Program-made: the position numbers and the translations under genes
Source: CAVUCH01 sp963763095
GTDB lineage: Bacteria > Acidobacteriota > Vicinamibacteria > Vicinamibacterales > JAENWD01
Length of the DNA stretch: 64,000 nucleotides
Direction of reading: 5' to 3'
NCBI GenBank assembly: GCA_963763095.1
Contig: CAVXNR010000015.1
Coordinates: forward strand, 280,142 to 344,141
In this document: positions 57,753 to 64,000 of the stretch, in pieces
Layout of the letters: the number at the start of each line of letters is the position of its first letter
Numbering within the stretch: the first letter of the stretch is position 1
Notes under the pieces: generated by a model
The model's database searches: none
What the model was told of the DNA's origin: nothing
Seen by the model: only the letters and a program-made list of their open reading frames with translations

Positions 57753-60700
57753 GGTCCGGGATCTCTCTGGCGTGTCAGCGCGTGGCGGGCCGCGTCTGGG
57801 GTCACGTACCGCGTGTGGTATTCCGCGAAGTCCTTCTGATGCTGCTTGTAGACCGGATCGTCCTCGAGCCGGCCAGGCGATTGATCGTACTGCGCGCTCC
57901 GGTGCGTCGGCAGCGGCAGCACCGTGCGGGAGAACGTGGTGTTGAAGTCGCCGTCCTTCTCCCAGCCGTCGGTGATCATGACGAAGTCGCGAACGTTGCC
58001 CGCGGGCGCCGGTGGCGCTTCCGGAAACCGCAGGCGCAGCTCGTCGCCCGCATTCATGATCACGTAGCGGTCGTCCACACCGAGCAGCAGCTCACGGACG
58101 TCGCCGAACCTGGTGTAGTAGCCCTCGAGATCCAGCCATCGGGGCGTCGTGCCCTCGGTCTCATAGAGGGGCCGCTCCGGTGACCCCGGGGCCGCTGGCG
58201 CCGTCCGTGAGTACCCCCGGTGCTGCAGTTCGGCCGAGCCGAGCGGGATCCGTCGAGGGGCGACCTGCACGTCGGGACGCCCAGCTGCCCAGCCGAGGCG
58301 GTCCCAGAAGATCTCCATGTTCGTCGTCAGGCGCAGACGGCGCGGTCCATCGCCCGTAAACACCCCGGCGAGATCGATCAGCACCGTCTTGTCCTTGCCC
58401 GCGGGGAACCCGAGGTTTTCGCGGACGGTCCGGAACCGGCCCGTGCGGTCGGCGACCGCCAGCCGCAGCCCCCGGGGCCGCTCGTGGCGTCCCTGCCCGA
58501 TGGCGACGTTGATGGAACTGTCGGTCGGGTGAATCCAGCCTTGTGCCACAAGCCACAGCGGTCCGTGTCGCGGTGCAGCGTCCGGGATTGTCACTTCGAC
58601 GAAGTGCTCGCGCGTAATCCCCTGGTAGGCTCCACGGCCGGCAAAATCGAGATGACGATCGTCGCGGTCGCGCACGAGGGCCGTGACGTCTGCGCCGCGA
58701 TCGTCGCGGGCCGCGGCCATCGGCTCGACGGGTCCCGTCACCGTTACGCCGAGCGACGGGGGCGGCACCGCAAAACGCTCGTCGACGAAGACCTCGGTGC
58801 CGGCGGGGTGGTCGACGACGAGCAGCGAGGCGAGATCGAAGAAGTGCGTCTCCCACAGCTCCGCCGTGATCCTCAGATCGTACGCGCCGTGCAACGGCCG
58901 GAGCTGATCGCCGCGCACGCGCACCCAGTCTTCCGTCATCAGCACGTCGGCCGTCTGCTGCGCGTTGATGCGCAGGCCGAGCGGCGATCGCCAGAGCACG
59001 TCGGTGACGAAGGCCATCTCGCGGCCGTTCCAGGCGAAGAGCCAGGGGCACGAGCCTTTCAGCCGCTGCGTCGCCGGAATGGCCCCATTCGCCGGCACGT
59101 CGAACTCGGACTGCAGCGTGCCGTTCGGCCAGACGATGCGCACGACCTCGCTTCGCGCTGCCGTGCCGATGCCGACGTGGACCACGGGGGCCGCAATCAG
59201 GCGCTTCTGCACGTGCAACCCGGTCCGCAGCTCCACCTCCCCGCCGATTCCGAACGAGTTGATGCGCTGATCACCCGTAGCCGTGGCGGCGTGCGGGCGC
59301 AGCGTCTGCCACGCGTACTGCATGCGTCCGCGGCTCTTCGCTGCCGCGGCGTGACCATCCGGCGTGAGCCCCACCAGATCGACGCGGCCGTCGCCGTCCA
59401 TATCGGCGGCCGATGCGTGCGTCCAGACGAATCGGCTCGGCGAGCGGCGCGCGACGCGTTCGCTGGCCCGCGCAGCACGACGTGGGCCGCGGACCCGGCG
59501 GTCGCGACGAGGTCGGCCGCGCCGTTGTTGTCGAGATCGGCGACCAGCAGGCCCGCCGCGCCGGGGGCGATTCCACTCGTGAAGGACGCCACGCGCGCCA
59601 CCTCACGCGCTGTCCACCTCGTGCCATCGGAGGACTGCGAGAGCGACACGATCGCACCAGTCGCGCCGAGCGCGAGCACGTCCATCACGGAATCACCGGT
59701 GACTTCCGCTGCCGCAAGCGCCACGGCCTTGGGGAACGCGGCGGGCACGGGCCGTTCACGGAACGTCCCGCCCCGCGCGTTGATATAGGTGCGCGTCACG
59801 CCTGCCGCGTCGAGCAGCGCCGCGTCGGGCACGCCATCGCCATCGGCGTCGGCCCAGACGAAGCCCCGGATCCGCGTCGTCTGTGCAAACGGCTCCTGCA
59901 CCGCAAACGTGCCATCGCCGTTGTTCCGCAACACGCGAACCGTGCCCTCCATGGGCGCAGTGACCACATCGAGATCGCCATCCGTGTCGATGTCGGCCGC
60001 CCATGCGCCTGCCGCGGCGCTCGATCGCACCGCCTCCGGCAGCCTGGCCGCGGCAGTGGCGTCCGCGAACGTCCCGTCCTCCCGCTGCCGAAGGAGCGTG
60101 ATGCCGTGCTCTCCAGTGACCACCAGATCGGTCCTGAAGTCGTAGTTCAAGTCCGCCGCGAGGACCGTCTCGCGCGAGCCTGCTGTGGCGTTCGCGGGGA
60201 CCGGTCCGTTCGGTCGCGGCCGCGTCCACACGGAACGGCCGCCCAGCTGCACGCTGGTGCCGTCCCACGTTGCAAGCACCGGCAGCCCGTCCACGCCCAG
60301 CCACACCGCACCCGCCCAGCCCGCGACGGGCGCCCCCGGCTTCGCCTGCTCCACCGTAAAGGCCAACGACTCGTCCGCGGCCGCCGGCTGTGGCGTCGGA
60401 TTCGGCAGCACGAGAAAGCGATCGATCGGCTGGCCCACTTCCTCCCGCGGCGTGCTCAGGGCGGCCAGCCATCGCCGGTATCCGGCAGCCGCATCAGCAC
60501 GTTCTTCAGGAACGCGATCGCCGGCCCGGTGGCACGCGGGTTCGAGGCGGCGGCCTGCTGCACCGATCGCAGTCGTTCCTGGATGTCTGCCGGCCACCCC
60601 GCAGCGGCACCGGCGAGCGCAGTCACGCCCCGCTGCACCGCGGCGCCATCTCCCCGCTTCGCCGCAATGCGCGCGTACTCGAGGCGCGCGACGACGTTGC

Positions 60701-61242
60701 CGGTGCGTTCGGCGAGCGCATCGAGCGTGCGCTGCGCCTCCTGCAGCGTTTCGGGGCTGCCCTGTCGCTCGAGGTCCAGCGCCAGCGCGTACGCAGCCTT
60801 CCCATCGTCGGGCCGGAGCGACAGTGCGCGCTTCCAGTGGCGCAATCGCTTCGGCCAGGTTGCCGCGGCGACTCTCGGTCAGGCCGAGCAGCCGCTGTAT
60901 GGCGCCCTGGTCGGGCGCGAGCTCGGCAGCCTTCGTCAGCCGCTCGGCCGCGGCATCGAGCTCCTGCTGACGAAGCAGCAGCAGGCCGATGTCGGCCCAG
61001 GCCGCCGGTTCGTGCGGCGCCAGCGTGGTCACGCGTTCGAGGTGCCGGCGCGCGAGCACCTCCTGGCTGGTCTCGAGTGCCGCAAGCCCGGTATAGAACG
61101 CCACGACGGCCTGCTTGTAGTTCTCGTCGGAGATGGTCGGCTGTCGCCGGCACCCGCCCGCCGTGAGGACGGTGGCGGTCGCGAGGGCGAGCACGCCTGT
61201 CCAGCGAATAACCGACGGGCATGCTGCCAGGGCGTGTGCCAT
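57749..61242 (-). pseudogene. TPR-FG-GAP-ASPIC lipoprotein-like protein, three frameshifts
   Basis: About 1,165 codons. Leader and possible lipobox LALATATVLTAGGCRRQP, TPR repeats (AFYTGLAALETSQEVLARRH, RALSLRPDDGKAAYALALDL), FG-GAP repeats (DLNYDFRTDLVVTGEHG, DIDTDGDLDVVTAPMEG, MDGDGRVDLVGLTPDG), an ASPIC-like segment (SEVVRIVWPNGTLQSEFDVP), and a 350-residue C-terminal part with WLFAWNGREMAFVTDVLW and VMITDGWEKDGDFNTTFSRT. The frame changes near 60845, 60470 and 59440. Its ATG follows the stop of the radical SAM gene by 1 bp. Confidence 0.75.
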
Positions 61243-61243
61243 G

Positions 61244-63871
61244 TCAGCGCCCCCTCCCGGCTCCGCCGGCGTGTGCACCTGCGAAGCCGCAGCGCTCGAG
61301 GAGCGCGTCGATCTCGCCCGGAGAGGCACCGAGCAGCGGCGCTGCGCCGCGCAGGTCGTCCGCGCGTACAGGGTACCAGTCGCGTCGGCCGCGATCGCTG
61401 AGCCCCGCCACGTCGAACGGCCGCACGGCACGGTCGATCCTGGCGAACAGCGCTTCGCGATCACCGTCGGCGATCGGGGCAGATGCGCTCGCGGCGCACG
61501 CGCGCAATTCGGGTCCGAAGATCGGATCGTCGCACAGCAGGAAAGCGTGTGCGGCCTCATTCCGGCCGAGGCGTCTCGCGGTTTCGCTGTAGCTCGCCGC
61601 GGCGAAATAGAGCAGCGCGAGGCGCTTGAACCGCTCGAAATCGTCCATGGACGCGTAGAGCGCGCCCACCAGCTGTTCGGTGGCATCGAGCTCGGCGAGC
61701 GTCTGACGTCCGTAATGCGCGAGCCCGTGGTCGAACGCAACGGTCGCCGGCGCGTGCGCTTCGAAGAGCCGCACGAGGCGCAGAATCCCGAGCAGGGTCA
61801 GCGGAAAGCCAGTCGAGAGCAGCGGATCGATGACGCCGGCGGCGGACGGCAGCAAGGCCCAGCGGGGACCCGTCACAACGGCGCTCCGGAAAGCGAGACG
61901 CGGCGTGTGGATGAACGGGCGAACCGCCCGTGCCTCCCGGAACTGCGCCTGCACCGACGGGAGCATTGCCATCAGGCGCTCCCATCCGCCCTGCTCACCG
62001 AGGCGGACTGCCGCGGCCACGCGATCCGTCACCGCGGCGCCCGCACTGGTAATCCCACTCGCGAATCGGAGCACCCAGATCCACCCGCCCGGGAACACGT
62101 GATGCAGTGCGGCCGCATCCACCGGGAAGGGTGGCTGCTCATCGAATCCTGCGGCGGGCGTCTCGCCGAACCGCGCGACGCCGGTGAAGTGCGTGTACAG
62201 GGCCTGCGTCGGCGGCAGCCACGTCAGCGGCCGCTCGGGAAGGCCGAGCGCGCGATGCAGAAAGCCGCGCGTGCCGCTCGCGTCGATGACGAAGCCCGCG
62301 CGGACGCGCAGTGCCCGTCCGCCGCGGAGCCCCTCCATTTCCACGCCGCCCGGCTCACACCGGATCGTCGTGAGCTCAACCCCGTCGAGGTATTGAGCGC
62401 CCCCCTGTTCCGCCTCCTGTACCAGGAAGGCATCCACATCGGGCCGGTACCAGTGTGTGTCGCCGATCTCATCGTGCGGGCTCGCGGCCACCAGCAGCTG
62501 GCGAGCGTGCGCGCGGTCGTCGCGAAACGGCTCGCCGATGTCGTGGCGAAAGAAACTGAACCCGCGCTTGAGCCCGCAGCCGATCTCCGGATGATGACGC
62601 TGCCACGTGCCCCACTTCGAGAGCGGCCGGACGCGCGTCAGCCCATACCGATCCGACAGCTCTTCCAGCAGCAGGTTCGCCAAAGGCGTCGAGGACTCGC
62701 CGATGACGAACCGTGGATGCCGGCCGCGTTCGAGCAGCACGACCGAGTACCCCAGGCTGCGGAGCGCGAGCGCCGTGAGCGACCCGGCGAACCCCGAGCC
62801 GATGATGGCGATGTCTGCGGACGACTCGTGGCGATCCGGCGTGCTCATACGGGTGCGGGGCGTGGGATGACACGCGGCGCAACTGGCCGCCGGCAGCACG
62901 CGCTGTTCGAGATTCATGCGGCGGAGCCGATCCCGGCGCGGCTCGAGACACGAGGGGCAGGACGCGAATGCCTGCAGATTCCAGACGTCGGCGAACACGC
63001 GGCCACGCGTGTGCGGCTGCATTGTCTCGAGGGCATCCTCGAGCCCGCGCTCGAGATCGGCAATCGACGGCGCCACGAAGAGTCCGGCCGCTGCGAGCGC
63101 TTCGACAGCGCCGTTGCCGAAGCGCGTCGGGATCAGGGAGACAGCCGATGCGCCGCATGCGAACGCCCAGGCCACCGATCGCGCGAGCCACTCGGACTGC
63201 TCCGCCGGGGCGATGAACGGCACGCCCACCAGGAGGAACACGCGCAACGTCGCGCCGAGTTGCAGGACGCGGTCGGCCGCCCGCCTGAACTGGTCGAGCG
63301 AGAATCCCTTGTGAAGCTGCCTCAGGGCATCGGGGTGCGCCGTCTCCAATCCCATCGCCACCTCGAGTCCCGGACCGGCGCCGTCACGCGCCGCGCGGGC
63401 GAGTGCGGCACGGAAGCGCGTCAGCCGTGGCCCGATCAGCGCGGGGTGCGATTCGACGATCACGTGGGTCGCGCCCGCGAGCAACGCCGCCAGCGGCTCG
63501 TAGTCCTGCTCGGGGACGGCACGGGGATCGAAAAAGCTGCCTGCGTTGTACAGCTTCACGTGCTCGACGCCGACGCCGTCCCTGCGTACGCTCTCGAGCG
63601 CCTGATCGAGCTGGTAGACGAGCGCGCCAGCGGGCGTGTGCTCCTGGATCGTGTGCTGCCACAGATCGCACATCACACAGCGCCACGGGCACTCGCGGCC
63701 GGTCAGGAAGATGGTGGCCACCTGGACGGCCCGGCCGTCGGCGGCCCGCTCCGGTTCGATGAGCACGCCCTGGTGCCGCCACGGGTCGAGGGCCCTGCGC
63801 GCCGGCCGCTGCGCGAGCACGAAGCGGTCGCGTTCCGCACCCGTCGCGTCGGCACCTGGCACGCCCGTCAT
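61244..63871 (-). CDS. Radical SAM protein fused to an FAD-dependent halogenase-like oxidoreductase
   Basis: An 875-aa protein. Residues 1-340: radical SAM domain with the CxxxCxxC cluster in TGRECPWRCVMCDLWQHT and GLETAHPDALRQLHKGF, and Cys pairs near 315-335 (CPSC, CAAC) that may bind a second cluster or zinc. From 342: FAD domain with IAIIGSGFAGSLTALALRSL, LLERGRHPRFVIGESSTPLA (halogenase/geranylgeranyl-reductase type) and GGWIWVLRFASG in place of the halogenase WxWxIP. Near 62848, MSTPDRHESSADIAIIG looks like a native start, and a TGA overlaps it in another frame (ATGA), so two genes joined by an indel are possible. The 63871 ATG shares a base with the upstream stop. Confidence 0.75.
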   Translation of the reverse strand: MTGVPGADATGAERDRFVLAQRPARRALDPWRHQGVLIEPERAADGRAVQVATIFLTGRECPWRCVMCDLWQHTIQEHTPAGALVYQLDQALESVRRDGVGVEHVKLYNAGSFFDPRAVPEQDYEPLAALLAGATHVIVESHPALIGPRLTRFRAALARAARDGAGPGLEVAMGLETAHPDALRQLHKGFSLDQFRRAADRVLQLGATLRVFLLVGVPFIAPAEQSEWLARSVAWAFACGASAVSLIPTRFGNGAVEALAAAGLFVAPSIADLERGLEDALETMQPHTRGRVFADVWNLQAFASCPSCLEPRRDRLRRMNLEQRVLPAASCAACHPTPRTRMSTPDRHESSADIAIIGSGFAGSLTALALRSLGYSVVLLERGRHPRFVIGESSTPLANLLLEELSDRYGLTRVRPLSKWGTWQRHHPEIGCGLKRGFSFFRHDIGEPFRDDRAHARQLLVAASPHDEIGDTHWYRPDVDAFLVQEAEQGGAQYLDGVELTTIRCEPGGVEMEGLRGGRALRVRAGFVIDASGTRGFLHRALGLPERPLTWLPPTQALYTHFTGVARFGETPAAGFDEQPPFPVDAAALHHVFPGGWIWVLRFASGITSAGAAVTDRVAAAVRLGEQGGWERLMAMLPSVQAQFREARAVRPFIHTPRLAFRSAVVTGPRWALLPSAAGVIDPLLSTGFPLTLLGILRLVRLFEAHAPATVAFDHGLAHYGRQTLAELDATEQLVGALYASMDDFERFKRLALLYFAAASYSETARRLGRNEAAHAFLLCDDPIFGPELRACAASASAPIADGDREALFARIDRAVRPFDVAGLSDRGRRDWYPVRADDLRGAAPLLGASPGEIDALLERCGFAGAHAGGAGRGR

Positions 63872-63999
63872 CAGGCGTACAGCGCGAGGAACCGCTCGCG
63901 ATAGGTGCGCTCGTTCCCTCCGAGCCTGGCGCGTCCCGACTCCGGGGCGGCGACGCCGTCCTGAAATCGTCGTTTCGGGAACACGGGCATTTCGAAACC
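63871..63999 (-). CDS. C-terminal end of an upstream gene (cut by window edge)
   Basis: The last 42 codons of an open frame ending ERTYRERFLALYA before TGA at 63873-63871. It shares one base with the radical SAM start (TGATG), so it is the preceding gene of the operon. Too short to identify. The visible Met (MPVFPKRRFQDG) could also be its own start, giving 39 residues, but there is no evidence for that. Confidence 0.4.
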   Translation of the reverse strand, partial: GFEMPVFPKRRFQDGVAAPESGRARLGGNERTYRERFLALYA

Positions 64000-64000
64000 C

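Overview
This 64 kb window is GC-rich, gene-dense bacterial chromosome. The gene families point to Acidobacteriota, probably the Vicinamibacteria: MacB/FtsX-like permeases of the acidobacterial orphan-permease type (50592-53003, and a broken paralogue at 45839-48530 beside a PadR regulator), two von Willebrand A proteins of the acidobacterial secreted type, an Oar-like TonB receptor with a carboxypeptidase-regulatory N-terminus, and FG-GAP/ASPIC (UnbV-like) proteins. The lineage is inferred from gene content; there is no rRNA or tRNA in the window.

The left part (1-25 kb) is mostly housekeeping: dnaE (cut by the window edge), guaA, a PQQ-type propeller, a LysN-like aminotransferase with a membrane protein, a giant NtrY-like histidine kinase, pssA-psd, ydcH, tsaB-rimI, mutS, a protease/propeller/Omp85-barrel fusion, a TPR membrane protein, a J-domain protein, a TrmH-type methyltransferase and prfC. 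All reading frames here are intact.

From 25 to 38 kb the content is accessory. A tight three-gene cassette encodes a GH108 muramidase-like enzyme, an alpha/beta hydrolase and a DUF4071-like repeat protein fused to trypsin, all without signal peptides; it is a candidate conflict or self-lysis module. An ECF sigma factor, a DUF4142 protein and a cupredoxin follow. Next comes a translationally coupled operon of a 1003-aa secreted protein of unknown function, a VWA protein and a VWA-TPR protein. A DinB fragment and dispersed palindromic (REP-like) repeats follow.

From 38 to 50 kb: an Oar-like receptor, an APC amino-acid permease and an AhpD-like protein overlap one another. The AhpD-like gene has an in-frame TGA exactly where the second cysteine of the E-x11-CxxC-x3-H motif should be, followed by a hairpin that fits a bacterial SECIS element, so it is very probably a CxxU selenoprotein. 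A hybrid histidine kinase, PadR, an orphan permease and a GH43-like enzyme follow. Many genes between 40.2 and 49.4 kb, and one at 59.4-60.9 kb, carry single-base frameshifts. The clustering and the preserved protein motifs suggest sequencing or assembly error more than decay.

From 50 to 64 kb: divergent zinc-ribbon paralogues, an intact orphan permease, three small hypothetical genes, and a minus-strand operon of UnbU-like (RnfD-type) membrane protein, UnbV/ASPIC protein, TPR-FG-GAP-ASPIC protein and a radical SAM/FAD-oxidoreductase fusion, continuing past the right edge. No CRISPR array, rRNA, tRNA or complete insertion sequence was seen.
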